From contig CANNJE010000001.1 in NCBI GenBank assembly GCA_947504605.1, forward strand, positions 38,736-102,735: a stretch of 64,000 nucleotides of DNA. The letters run 5' to 3'. How positions within the stretch are numbered: the stretch's first letter is position 1; each line of letters opens with the position of its first letter. Positions 44,704 to 53,344 of this stretch are shown one piece after another. This DNA is from Chitinophagaceae bacterium. GTDB lineage: Bacteria > Bacteroidota > Bacteroidia > Chitinophagales > Chitinophagaceae. Both the position numbers and the translations under genes were made by a program. The notes beneath the pieces are model-generated. The model had not been told where the DNA came from. It saw only the letters and a list, made by a program, of their open reading frames with translations, and searched no databases.

Positions 44704-46962
44704 ATGAAATTTGTCTTCAGTTGGATTTTAACCATGGTTTCTTTTATAGGTTTAGCACAGGTAACCATCAAGGGTAAAATGACAGATACAAAAAATAAAC
44801 CGCTGGCAGGGGGCAGTATATCTATTAAAGATTCTTATGATGGGACAACAACTGACTCGCTGGGAAATTTTTCATTTTTCACTTCAGAAAAGGGTAATTG
44901 GGTGTTGGAAGCCAGCTTGTCGGGCTATAGTTCATATGTTAAAAATATAACAATCGGATCTAAGGGGTTTGAACTAAACATAGTGGTAAAAGAATTAATA
45001 ACAGAGTTGAATGCTGTTGTAATTACCGCCGGTGCATTTGAAGCAGGAGATAAAAAAAAGGGAACAGTTCTTACTCCATTGGATATTGTAACAACGGCAA
45101 GTGCCGATGGCGATATTACAGGGGCTTTAAAAACCCTACCGGGTACACAGCAGGTGGGTGAAACTGGTGGCTTGTTCGTGAGGGGAGGGACAGCTGCTGA
45201 AAGTAAGATCTATATTGATGGCAACCTTGTAAATAATTTTTTTTACAGCAGTCTGCCCGGAATTGCTTCTAGAGGCAGGTTTAACCCCTTCCTCTTTAAA
45301 GGAACTATTTTTAGTGCTGGTGGCTATTCGGCCTTATATGGACAAGCTCTTTCATCAGCTTTGATATTAGAATCTACCGATTTGCCGGAAAAAACGGAAG
45401 CAAATCTGTCGGTAAGTATAATTGGAGTCGGCACAGGAATACAAAAGTTAGCAAAAGACAAAAAATCCTCCTGGGGCATCACTTATAATTTTACTCATTT
45501 GGGCTTAGCTTTTGCGGTTATTAAACAAAAGCAGGATTATTATAAAAACCCTGTTTTTCATGAAGCTGATGCAAATTTCAGAATCAGGACCAAAAGGGGA
45601 GGAATGATAAAATATTATGGATACTGGAGTAGGGGAACAGTTGGGTATAGAACAGCTGATATTGATTCAGTTACTTTGAAAAATGCATTTGAGTTAAACA
45701 ATCTAAATACTTATCAGAATATTAACCTAAAAGAAAATATCGGTATGGGCTGGAAGCTTATTACCGGACTGAGTTTTAGTACCAATAAAGATGATATTGC
45801 CAATGAATTACAGGATGCCGGCAATAATAAACAAAACATAACAAGCCCAGTTGGATATGCTTTTAAAAATTTCAACCTTTTAAGCAAAAGTTATTATGCA
45901 CAGGCAAGATTGGTACTAGAAAAAAAATTGAAGGGTATGAATACCGTTCGTTTTGGTTCTGATTATTTTTATAGTGACGAGAAGGCTACCTATACATTAT
46001 ATACAGGAAGCCAGTACGAAACCAAGCTGAAAGATTATTTGTATGCGGCTTTTGTCGAAACAGATTTTTATATTTCAAAAGATATTGCAGCAAAGCTTGG
46101 TTCAAGATTGGAACATTCTAAGCAGCTAAATGAATGGAATATTGCACCAAGAATTTCATTGGCATATAAGTTTAAAAACAACAGTCAGGCTTCAATTGCT
46201 TATGGTATTTTTTTTCAAACTCCAGAGAGCAAATATCAACCTGCAGCATTTGGTGTTGGTTTTGCAAAAGCTACCCATTATATACTACAATACCAGCGTA
46301 TAAATAATTTTCGAAGTTTTAGGACAGAGTTGTTTTATAAAAAATACAATAACCTTTTTAAAACCGGTATGGATAACTTTGGTAGAGATGTGGCAGTAAA
46401 TAATAGCGGTACAGGTTACGCAAAGGGAATTGAATTTTTTTGGAGAGATAAAAAAACTTTAAAGAATGTAGACTATTGGTTATCCTATTCTTATTTGGAT
46501 ACTAAAAGAGATTATCTGAATTTTCCTGCTTTAATGGCGCCCAATTTTGCGGCTAAACATACGGCATCACTGGTTGTAAAAAAATTCGTTCTGCCATTAA
46601 AAACTGGTTTTAATGCTAGTTATACTTTTGCATCAGGAAGGCCTTACTATAATTTAAAATATGATAATCTGCTGGATAAATATATTGTTGCCGATGCAGG
46701 ATCAACCATAAATTACAATAATCTTGGCTTTAGTATAAATTATTTGCCCAACCTTGGCAAGCAGGGTAAAAAATCATTTATTGTTTGGGTTTTATCTGTT
46801 AGTAATATTTTGGGGCAGAAACAAATTTTTAATTATAATTACGGATCAATTACGGACAACAAACAGCTTGTAGGACCTACTTCCAAAAGATTTGTTTATA
46901 TAGGATGTTTTTTAAGTTTTGGAGTAGATAGAACACAAGATGCAATCAATAACAATCTTTAA
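44704..46962 (+). CDS. TonB-dependent receptor with carboxypeptidase-like regulatory domain
   Basis: 752 residues with a signal peptide ending near LAQ. A carboxypeptidase-like regulatory domain (about residues 20-100, VTIKGKMTDTKNKPLAGGSI) is followed by a plug (GALKTLPGTQQVGETGGLF, VRGGTAAESKIYIDG) and an outer-membrane barrel ending in a short hydrophilic tail. These proteins import large or scarce substrates using TonB energy. No SusD partner is adjacent, so it is not a standard Sus pair. It likely heads an operon with the 2TM and periplasmic genes (33 and 48 base gaps). Confidence 0.88.
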   Translation: MKFVFSWILTMVSFIGLAQVTIKGKMTDTKNKPLAGGSISIKDSYDGTTTDSLGNFSFFTSEKGNWVLEASLSGYSSYVKNITIGSKGFELNIVVKELITELNAVVITAGAFEAGDKKKGTVLTPLDIVTTASADGDITGALKTLPGTQQVGETGGLFVRGGTAAESKIYIDGNLVNNFFYSSLPGIASRGRFNPFLFKGTIFSAGGYSALYGQALSSALILESTDLPEKTEANLSVSIIGVGTGIQKLAKDKKSSWGITYNFTHLGLAFAVIKQKQDYYKNPVFHEADANFRIRTKRGGMIKYYGYWSRGTVGYRTADIDSVTLKNAFELNNLNTYQNINLKENIGMGWKLITGLSFSTNKDDIANELQDAGNNKQNITSPVGYAFKNFNLLSKSYYAQARLVLEKKLKGMNTVRFGSDYFYSDEKATYTLYTGSQYETKLKDYLYAAFVETDFYISKDIAAKLGSRLEHSKQLNEWNIAPRISLAYKFKNNSQASIAYGIFFQTPESKYQPAAFGVGFAKATHYILQYQRINNFRSFRTELFYKKYNNLFKTGMDNFGRDVAVNNSGTGYAKGIEFFWRDKKTLKNVDYWLSYSYLDTKRDYLNFPALMAPNFAAKHTASLVVKKFVLPLKTGFNASYTFASGRPYYNLKYDNLLDKYIVADAGSTINYNNLGFSINYLPNLGKQGKKSFIVWVLSVSNILGQKQIFNYNYGSITDNKQLVGPTSKRFVYIGCFLSFGVDRTQDAINNNL

Positions 46963-46995
46963 TCACCCTTTTAATTAATCAATAAATTACGCATT

Positions 46996-47325
46996 ATGTC
47001 AAACTATCAGCAACCAACTCCTGAAGGGAAGGATCCTGTATTATGGGAAATTGCACAAAAGAGAGCAAGCTTTAAAAAAAATCTTATTTCTTATGTTATT
47101 GTAAATGCTTTTTTATGGTCTATCTGGTTTTTTACAGGTAACCAACATAGTGGAATTGATATTGGAGAATGGAATACCCGCCATTACCCATGGCCAATAT
47201 GGCCTACATTGGGTTGGGGTATTGGTATTGCCTTTCATTATGCCGGAGCATATATTTTTCCCAAAGCCAACTCGGTAGAAACAGAGTACGAAAAATTAAA
47301 AAATAAAAATGAAAAAAAATCCTGA
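46996..47325 (+). CDS. 2TM-domain membrane protein
   Basis: 109 residues with two membrane helices (ISYVIVNAFLWSIWFFTG and a WGIGIAFHYAGAYIF segment), preceded by the usual EIAQKRASFKKNL and followed by a charged tail. This matches the short 2TM domain family, which has no established function and occurs next to histidine kinases or membrane proteins. Here it sits between a TonB receptor and a periplasmic protein. Confidence 0.8.
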   Translation: MSNYQQPTPEGKDPVLWEIAQKRASFKKNLISYVIVNAFLWSIWFFTGNQHSGIDIGEWNTRHYPWPIWPTLGWGIGIAFHYAGAYIFPKANSVETEYEKLKNKNEKKS

Positions 47326-47373
47326 TTATAAATCGGGGTCAAATTGAAATTATTAAAAATAAAAAAATAAGAA

Positions 47374-48018
47374 ATGAAAAAAATATTTTTTGCAGCAGTC
47401 TTTATTTTAACAGCACAGTTTGTAATGGCACAGGGTAGTGAAAAGTATAACAACGCAATGAAAAAGAATCTGGAATTAATGACAGAAGCATTTAAAAATC
47501 CAGAAAGCCTTCTTGCTTTAGCTAATAATTTTGAACGTATTGGCGAGGCAGAAAAAACAGAATGGCTTCCTTTCTATTACGCAGCATTGTGCCAGGTGAA
47601 TGTAGGTTTTATGGAGGCCGATAAATCTAAAACTGATGGAATTGCTGATAAAGCAACATCGTTAATTGATAAAGCTGATTTTCTAAATCCAAAGAATTCA
47701 GAGATTAGTTGTATTAAAAGTATGATAGCCAGTTGCCATATGATGGTAGATCCTATGCAACGATATATGCAATATGGTGCCGAAAGCAGTAAACAACTGC
47801 AAGCTGCAATGCAGCAGGATCCTGCCAATCCAAGACCAGAATTATTGATTGGTCAGGGTTTGAAATATACACCAGAACAATTTGGTGGCGGATGTAAAAC
47901 AGCCATTGTTCAATTGGAAGCATCCATGAAAAAATTTGTAGCATTTACAGCAGCTTCGCTTTTGCATCCAAATTGGGGAAAAGAAATGACTATGAAAATG
48001 ATTGACGAATGTAAATAG
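47374..48018 (+). CDS. Periplasmic helical protein, TPR-like
   Basis: 214 residues with a signal peptide (MKKIFFAAVFILTAQFVMAQ). The mature part is mainly helical with pairs resembling tetratricopeptide repeats (WLPFYYAALCQVNVGFMEAD, KSKTDGIADKATSLIDKADF, PRPELLIGQGLKYTPEQFGG). I cannot name a family. It follows the 2TM gene by 48 bases, with a short non-T-rich hairpin between them. A role with the TonB receptor upstream is inferred from position only. Confidence 0.7.
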   Translation: MKKIFFAAVFILTAQFVMAQGSEKYNNAMKKNLELMTEAFKNPESLLALANNFERIGEAEKTEWLPFYYAALCQVNVGFMEADKSKTDGIADKATSLIDKADFLNPKNSEISCIKSMIASCHMMVDPMQRYMQYGAESSKQLQAAMQQDPANPRPELLIGQGLKYTPEQFGGGCKTAIVQLEASMKKFVAFTAASLLHPNWGKEMTMKMIDECK

Positions 48019-48126
48019 GTATAACCGAAATTTGTTGATTCCTTTGCGTAGCTTTTAAATAGCTTTTATGGGATTCAAATATTTTTATCAGTAGCTATTT
48101 GAAAGTCAACCCATTTATACTTTTTC

Positions 48127-48167
48127 AATAATATTTACTGCGGATAACGCTGGTAGTAAATATTGTT
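48127..48167. promoter_or_regulatory. Inverted repeat upstream of the winged-helix operon
   Basis: Arms of 13 bases (48127-48139 and 48155-48167, one G-U if RNA) with core ATATTTACT / AGTAAATAT and a 15-base centre, about 50 bases before the membrane-protein ATG. It could be an operator for the winged-helix regulator encoded downstream. Confidence 0.4.
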
Positions 48168-48217
48168 TGGATAATTCCGGGAATAAATATGCGTTATAAA
48201 TTTAAAGCAAAAGCATT

Positions 48218-48886
48218 ATGGAGGATAAAAATATCAGTTACGAAGAGAGTTTGAAGCTGATTAATACAATGATTAATAAGGCTAAAGACAGTTACCATGA
48301 TACAGGGGTGGGAGCTATGTTGTGGGGGGCGGTAATTGCCGTATGTTCTTTGGTAAGACTATCAGAATTGCAGTTTGATTACAAGCTTCCTTTTGATATT
48401 AATTTGCTGACATTGGCCGCAATTATACCTCAAATATTTATTACTATAAAAGAAAAAAGAGCAAGAAAAGCAAAATCATATGATGATACTTTTATAGATT
48501 ATATATGGCTCGCTTTTGGAATCAGTATTTTTCTGCTCATCCATGTTGTCAACCTTACATTTGCAGCCTGGGTTCCAGTATCGAGGGAGTATCAAACATT
48601 GGCAGGGCATGCATCGGCTTTTAAATTCAGTGAATTTGTAATGCCATTGTTTCTTATCCTTTATGGACTTCCAACTTTTATTACCGGTGCTGCATGTAAG
48701 TTTAAGCCTATGTTTTGGGGTGGAATTTTTTGCTGGCTTTGCAGCATTATTGCAGTGTATACACATTATAAAATGGATCTTTTATTAACTGCTTTTTCGG
48801 CACTCATGGCTTGGTTTATACCTGGTTTAATTATGGAAAAAGAATATAGAATGGCAAAAAGAAACGGAGAGAAAAAAAATGTTTAA
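48218..48886 (+). CDS. Multi-helix membrane protein of unknown function
   Basis: 222 residues with about six membrane helices (including TLAAIIPQIFITI, WLAFGISIFLLIHVV, FVMPLFLILYGLPTFITG and LLLTAFSALMAWFIPGLIM) and short charged ends. No named family is recognised. Its stop overlaps the ATG of the winged-helix regulator by 8 bases, so the two are translated together and probably work together; an ABC transporter follows. Confidence 0.75.
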   Translation: MEDKNISYEESLKLINTMINKAKDSYHDTGVGAMLWGAVIAVCSLVRLSELQFDYKLPFDINLLTLAAIIPQIFITIKEKRARKAKSYDDTFIDYIWLAFGISIFLLIHVVNLTFAAWVPVSREYQTLAGHASAFKFSEFVMPLFLILYGLPTFITGAACKFKPMFWGGIFCWLCSIIAVYTHYKMDLLLTAFSALMAWFIPGLIMEKEYRMAKRNGEKKNV

Positions 48887-49175
48887 AGAACTGGATCCCA
48901 TATTACATTCTCAACTAAGGTTGGCGGTTATAAGTTTGCTTATTAGTGTTAAGGAAGCAGAATTTACTTTTATTAAAGAAAAGACGAATTCCACAGCTGG
49001 TAATCTTAGTGTGCAGTTAAATAAATTAAAAGAAGCCGGCTATATTGAAGTAACAAAGCAGTTTAAAGATAATTACCCACTTACACTTTGTAAAATTTCC
49101 AAAAAAGGAATAGATGCTTTTGAAGAATATGTAAATGCGCTACAATCCTATATGCAACCCAAACAAAGTTACTGA
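48879..49175 (+). CDS. Winged-helix transcriptional regulator
   Basis: 98 residues. The pattern LHSQLRLAVISLL, KEKTNSTAGNLSVQLNKLKE and AGYIEVTKQ, then LCKISKKGIDAFEEY, is typical of small MarR/ArsR-like winged helix proteins (HTH_34 type). It overlaps the upstream membrane protein gene by 8 bases and precedes the ABC genes by 81 bases. It may sense a signal through the membrane protein and control these genes (inference). Confidence 0.85.
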   Translation: MFKELDPILHSQLRLAVISLLISVKEAEFTFIKEKTNSTAGNLSVQLNKLKEAGYIEVTKQFKDNYPLTLCKISKKGIDAFEEYVNALQSYMQPKQSY

Positions 49176-49256
49176 CGTTTCTATTTTAAAATTAGCTTCT
49201 AAACTTATTTAAGCATTTGCTAAACATTCCCTGCATGGAACTGTTAATTTTACAGT

Positions 49257-50189
49257 ATGAGTTTAATGTTGCAGGTTAACAACCTTTCCAAACAATTCGA
49301 TTCTCTAAAAGCAGTAGATGATTTATCGTTTACCGTAAATGAGGGAGATGTTTATGGATTTTTGGGCCAAAACGGAGCTGGAAAATCTACTACCATCCGT
49401 ATGTTGCTAACACTGATAAAGCCCGATAGCGGTGAAATAAATATATTCGGCAAATCAGTACTGCATCATCGAAATGAAGTTTTAAGACAAATTGGTGCGG
49501 TTATAGAACGCCCCGATCTGTACAAATACCTTACGGCATATGATAACCTTTCCATTTTTGCAAAGCTGAGCGGTTTAAAAATTTCCCGTAAACTTATAAT
49601 GGATCAGTTGCAAATGGTAGGTCTTGCAGATCGTAGCCAAAGTAAAGTTCGTACCTATAGCCAAGGAATGAAACAACGTTTGGGTATAGCCGTTGCATTG
49701 GTGCACAATCCTAAGCTGATTATTTTGGATGAGCCAACCAATGGCCTAGATCCGCAGGGAATTGCAGATATGCGAAATCTTATTCTAACTCTTTGCCGGG
49801 AACATGGTAAAACAGTGATTGTTTCTTCCCACTTGCTTACAGAAATTGAACAGATAGCCAACAGGATGATTATTATCCATAAAGGAAAAAAAATTACGGA
49901 GGGTTCTGTAAGCGAATTGCTTGACCCATCACATACCATTGTTGAACTGCAAACAATAGATGATTCAAAGACACTGGAATTAATAAAGGCTTCATCATGG
50001 TCAGCATTTTTGCAACCGGCTAAATCGGGGATTCGGCTTCAAATGAATAAAGTTGCTATTCCTTCGTTGGCAGCATGGCTAACGGAAACGGGTACAGGCG
50101 TATTGGCCATTAATCCAAAAAATTCTTTGGAAGACTATTTCTTATCTCTAACCAATCCTGCAAACTATGTGGAATCTGCTGCAAATTGA
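49257..50189 (+). CDS. ABC transporter ATP-binding protein (ABC-2 type)
   Basis: 310 residues. All nucleotide-binding motifs are standard: Walker A (GQNGAGKST), signature (YSQGMKQRLGIA), Walker B (LIILDEPTNGLD) and H-loop (VSSHLLTEI), followed by a C-terminal extension common in ABC-2 drug and lipid exporters. It overlaps the permease gene by 23 bases, so the two are certainly partners. The substrate is unknown. Confidence 0.92.
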   Translation: MSLMLQVNNLSKQFDSLKAVDDLSFTVNEGDVYGFLGQNGAGKSTTIRMLLTLIKPDSGEINIFGKSVLHHRNEVLRQIGAVIERPDLYKYLTAYDNLSIFAKLSGLKISRKLIMDQLQMVGLADRSQSKVRTYSQGMKQRLGIAVALVHNPKLIILDEPTNGLDPQGIADMRNLILTLCREHGKTVIVSSHLLTEIEQIANRMIIIHKGKKITEGSVSELLDPSHTIVELQTIDDSKTLELIKASSWSAFLQPAKSGIRLQMNKVAIPSLAAWLTETGTGVLAINPKNSLEDYFLSLTNPANYVESAAN

Positions 50190-51060
50190 ATTGTATAAAA
50201 TTTCAAAACGACCCCGAACCTATATTGCATTTGCTGCTATTACTGCAATTGTAGCCATATTTCAGTTTGCTTTTAAAGCAGATGGGGGAAGCTATATGAA
50301 CCTGATGTTGCAAAGTGTTCAGGATACTTTTGATCTGGATAAGAGCAAAGCCATCAATGGATATTTTATGTGTTATATTATTTTAAACACATTGCTCATA
50401 CAAATTCCGATATTGGTGGCATTGGTAGCAGGAGATGCTATTTCAGGCGAAGCCAATATGGGAACGCTGAGGCTTTTATTAACAAAACCAATAAGCCGTA
50501 CACAGATTATTTTAGTAAAATTTGCAGCTTCCGTTATCTATACTATTGGCTTGCTGATATGGATGGCATTGATGGCATTATTTGTAAGCCTGCTCATTTT
50601 TGGAGCAGATGATATGCTCATTTTTAGAGTTAAAGGAGATGAGTCCCAGATATTGCAGATAACAAAAGATGATATCATGTGGCGTTATTTTGCTGCATTC
50701 GGGTATGCTGCAGTGGCCTTAACGGTAATAGCAGCGTTGGCTATTTTACTTTCAGTATTTGCAGAAAATTCTATTGGTCCTATTATTGCCACAGTTTGCA
50801 TTGTTATCGTTTGTACGATTATCAGTAATATTAATGTGCCCATTATAGATAATACTATTAAACCCTGGCTTTTTACGTCTTACCTGGTGGGATGGAAAGG
50901 GTTTTTCTATATAGGTACCAATGCAGATGGAGAGCCATTAAAAGGAACCATAGAAAATTGGCCAGCCATCAGGAACAGTTTATATATATTGTTGGCACAT
51001 ATTTTTATTTTAATCAGTGCAGCAGTAATTGTTTTTAAAAGAAAAGATATTTTATCCTAA
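50167..51060 (+). CDS. ABC-2 type permease
   Basis: 297 residues with about six membrane helices, the first near residue 20 and a large loop between the first two (YMNLMLQSVQDTFDLDKSKA). The helices include ILNTLLIQIPILVALVAG and IGPIIATVCIVIVCTIIS. This is the membrane half of the exporter whose ATPase gene overlaps it. The LolA-like gene follows by 43 bases, hinting at envelope lipid or lipoprotein export, though this is inference. Confidence 0.9.
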   Translation: MWNLLQIELYKISKRPRTYIAFAAITAIVAIFQFAFKADGGSYMNLMLQSVQDTFDLDKSKAINGYFMCYIILNTLLIQIPILVALVAGDAISGEANMGTLRLLLTKPISRTQIILVKFAASVIYTIGLLIWMALMALFVSLLIFGADDMLIFRVKGDESQILQITKDDIMWRYFAAFGYAAVALTVIAALAILLSVFAENSIGPIIATVCIVIVCTIISNINVPIIDNTIKPWLFTSYLVGWKGFFYIGTNADGEPLKGTIENWPAIRNSLYILLAHIFILISAAVIVFKRKDILS

Positions 51061-51103
51061 GCCGGCAATGTCTTCAAAGTATAGTACTAAATATTAAAAT
51101 CAA

Positions 51104-51805
51104 ATGATCAACTTAATTCGCAATGTTTCTTTATTAGTTTTTTTTAATAGCGCTAGTCTATGGGTTGCAGCACAGGATATCAATACCTTGGTACTAAAGG
51201 CAAAACAGAAAATAGACAAAGTGAATGATTACGAAGCAAGCGGTAAAATGAAAACCAATGTTACTTTTCTAAAAGTCCCAATTGCTACAGTGAAAATTTA
51301 TTTTAAAAAACCCAATAAACTAAAGGTGAAAAGTGAAAAAGGTATTTCATTTATACCGAAGGGTGCAGTGAGTATCAACATGAATAACATTCTCGGCAAT
51401 AATGATTATACTATTATTGATGCGGGAAAAGAAATGATAGGAAATAATCTGGTTAGGGTTGCAAGATTGTTGCCCAATGATGATAACAGTGATGTAGTGC
51501 TCAGTACTATTTACATTGACGAAGCCAATAATTTGATACGAAAAGCCAAAACAACTACAAAAGAAAATGGTACTTATGAACTGGAGATGACCTACGGTAG
51601 GTATGCGGCATACGGGTTGCCCGATAAAATTGTGTTTTCATTTAATACCAAAGATTATAAACTTCCTAAAGGTGTAACTTTTGATTTTGATGATGGTAGC
51701 ACCAATAATCCTGTTGATAAAGCGAAAGCTAAAAAAGGTAGGGCCGAAATTACTTTCAGCAGTTATACGATCAACAAAGGTTTGCCAGAGTCGGTATTTT
51801 TATAA
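51104..51805 (+). CDS. LolA-like periplasmic outer-membrane lipoprotein carrier domain protein
   Basis: 233 residues with a signal peptide ending near VAAQ. The mature part has the LolA/COG2834 pattern: INTLVLKAKQKIDKVNDYE, VTFLKVPIATVKIYFKKPN, VKSEKGISFIPKG, and a later TIYIDEANNLIRKAKTT. Such proteins carry lipoproteins or lipids across the periplasm, but many Bacteroidota members are unstudied. It is probably co-transcribed with the ABC exporter and ends at a bidirectional terminator. Confidence 0.7.
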   Translation: MINLIRNVSLLVFFNSASLWVAAQDINTLVLKAKQKIDKVNDYEASGKMKTNVTFLKVPIATVKIYFKKPNKLKVKSEKGISFIPKGAVSINMNNILGNNDYTIIDAGKEMIGNNLVRVARLLPNDDNSDVVLSTIYIDEANNLIRKAKTTTKENGTYELEMTYGRYAAYGLPDKIVFSFNTKDYKLPKGVTFDFDDGSTNNPVDKAKAKKGRAEITFSSYTINKGLPESVFL

Positions 51806-51835
51806 AAAATCAATAATCTTTTAGGCTAGAAAAAT

Positions 51836-51886
51836 AAAGGGTTTCAGATGTTTGCTTTTAACGCTTAAACTTCTGAAACCCTTTTT
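51836..51886. terminator. Bidirectional terminator between LolA-like gene and pdxA
   Basis: AAAGGGTTTCAGA (51836-51848) pairs with TCTGAAACCCTTT (51872-51884) around a 23-base loop, with a T run to the right and AT-rich sequence on the left, between two convergent genes. Confidence 0.88.
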
Positions 51887-51905
51887 AAATTATTAAAATC
51901 TGCTT

Positions 51906-53006
51906 TTAATTTTCATCCAGATTTATTTTTTCATCTACTGCATTTCTTAAAACAGCCGCACTCATTTTCTTCAATGGATTTCGATATTGTTCGCTGTTTT
52001 CTTTTCGGTTATGAATGATTTGCACAGCAGTAAAGATGGCTTCTCTAAACGAGGATTCATCGGCAATCCCTTTTCCTGCAATATCAAATGCGACTCCATG
52101 ATCGGGTGAAGTACGTATACCCTTGATTCCTGCTGTATAATTTACACCCTCGCCATGTGCCAGCGATTTAAAAGGAATAAGTCCTTGGTCATGGTACATG
52201 GCAAGAACCGCATCAAATTTTTCGTACTGGCCACGTGCAAAAAATGCATCTGACGGATACGGACCAAAGCACAATATGTTTTTTTGTTTAGCGTCTTTTA
52301 TAGCTGGTCGAATAATTTCTTCTTCTTCTTTTCCTAATAACCCTTCATCACCAGAATGTGGGTTAAGCCCTAACACTGCAATTTTTGGTTTGTTGATGCC
52401 AAAATCTTTTTTTAAGGACTCGTTCATCAGTAAAAGTTTGCTTAATATACTTTCCTTGCTGATATTTTGGGCAACATCTTTTAGTGGTAAGTGTTCTGTT
52501 ACTAAAGCTACCCTCATATTTTCTGCTACCATAAACATAACCACATCTTTTACTTCAAATAAATTTTTAAGATAAGGTGTATGGCCAAGGTAATTAAAGG
52601 TATCGGACTGAATATTTTTTTTATGAATAGGTGCTGTTACAAGACCATCTAACTTTCCTGCTTTCAGCGCTTCCGCTGCTACTGTTAGACTTATGATAGC
52701 ATATTTTCCGCCATCAGCTGTAATTTGTCCAGGATTGATCTCCATATCTTCTTCCCAGCAATTGTATGCATTTACCTGTTTTGGATTCATGCGGCTGCTG
52801 TCTTTAACACTCATAAAGCTAAAATTGATATCCGGCAGACTTTTACGGTAAAAATTAATCACTTTATTACTGGCAAATATGACTGGAGTGCATATTTCGA
52901 GCATTCTTGCATCGCTCAGTGTTTTAATGATCACTTCCAGACCAATACCATTTGTATCGCCACAACTAATACCTATAATCGGTTTATTTTCAGCATTTGA
53001 ATTCAT
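51906..53006 (-). CDS. pdxA: 4-hydroxythreonine-4-phosphate dehydrogenase
   Basis: 366 residues from the ATG at 53006 (MNSNAENKPIIGISCGDTNG); the frame extends to 53063, but a TATTTTTA -7-like element at 53023-53030 on the minus strand favours the shorter form. Catalytic and metal-binding features are present: HTPYLKN, the LNPHSGDEGLLGKEE segment and MYHDQGLIPFK. PdxA oxidises 4-phosphohydroxythreonine in pyridoxal phosphate synthesis (DXP-dependent route), in the cytoplasm. Convergent with the LolA-like gene; no other B6 genes are nearby. Confidence 0.93.
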   Translation of the reverse strand: MNSNAENKPIIGISCGDTNGIGLEVIIKTLSDARMLEICTPVIFASNKVINFYRKSLPDINFSFMSVKDSSRMNPKQVNAYNCWEEDMEINPGQITADGGKYAIISLTVAAEALKAGKLDGLVTAPIHKKNIQSDTFNYLGHTPYLKNLFEVKDVVMFMVAENMRVALVTEHLPLKDVAQNISKESILSKLLLMNESLKKDFGINKPKIAVLGLNPHSGDEGLLGKEEEEIIRPAIKDAKQKNILCFGPYPSDAFFARGQYEKFDAVLAMYHDQGLIPFKSLAHGEGVNYTAGIKGIRTSPDHGVAFDIAGKGIADESSFREAIFTAVQIIHNRKENSEQYRNPLKKMSAAVLRNAVDEKINLDEN

Positions 53007-53235
53007 TCCTAAAATATTTTGGTAAAAATACGACCTTTTGGTAAAGGGAGGAATTGATAGCATTTTAAGTTGTATAATAAATGAATATAATTTTATTTAT
53101 TTATTATTTCACCTAGGAACAAGAAGTGTTATTTGTTAAAATACATTTTTAATAAATATCTTCCTCCATTGAAATTCAATGCAGTATTGAATATTGTAAT
53201 TAAAAATTATTTGTAATGTTTCGCCTACTCGATAT

Positions 53236-53273
53236 GTAGTAAAATAATTATAACCTTGTAATTATATTACTAC
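53236..53273. repeat. 15-base inverted repeat before the M1 peptidase
   Basis: GTAGTAAAATAATTA (53236-53250) and TAATTATATTACTAC (53259-53273) with an 8-base centre and one mismatch, about 70 bases before the ATG at 53345. It could be an operator or a leader hairpin. The rest of the roughly 340-base gap from 53007 to 53344 is AT-rich and shows no gene. Confidence 0.5.
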
Positions 53274-53344
53274 ACAATAAGGAGACAGTAAAGACGTTTT
53301 AGTTAGTAAGAGCATCCAAAACCAATAAAAAATCAATCCGCTAA

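Noticed and set aside
47326-47345. Hairpin between the 2TM and TPR-like genes as a terminator
   Set aside because: Only a 7-base stem with wobble and no T run, so it is not reported as a terminator.
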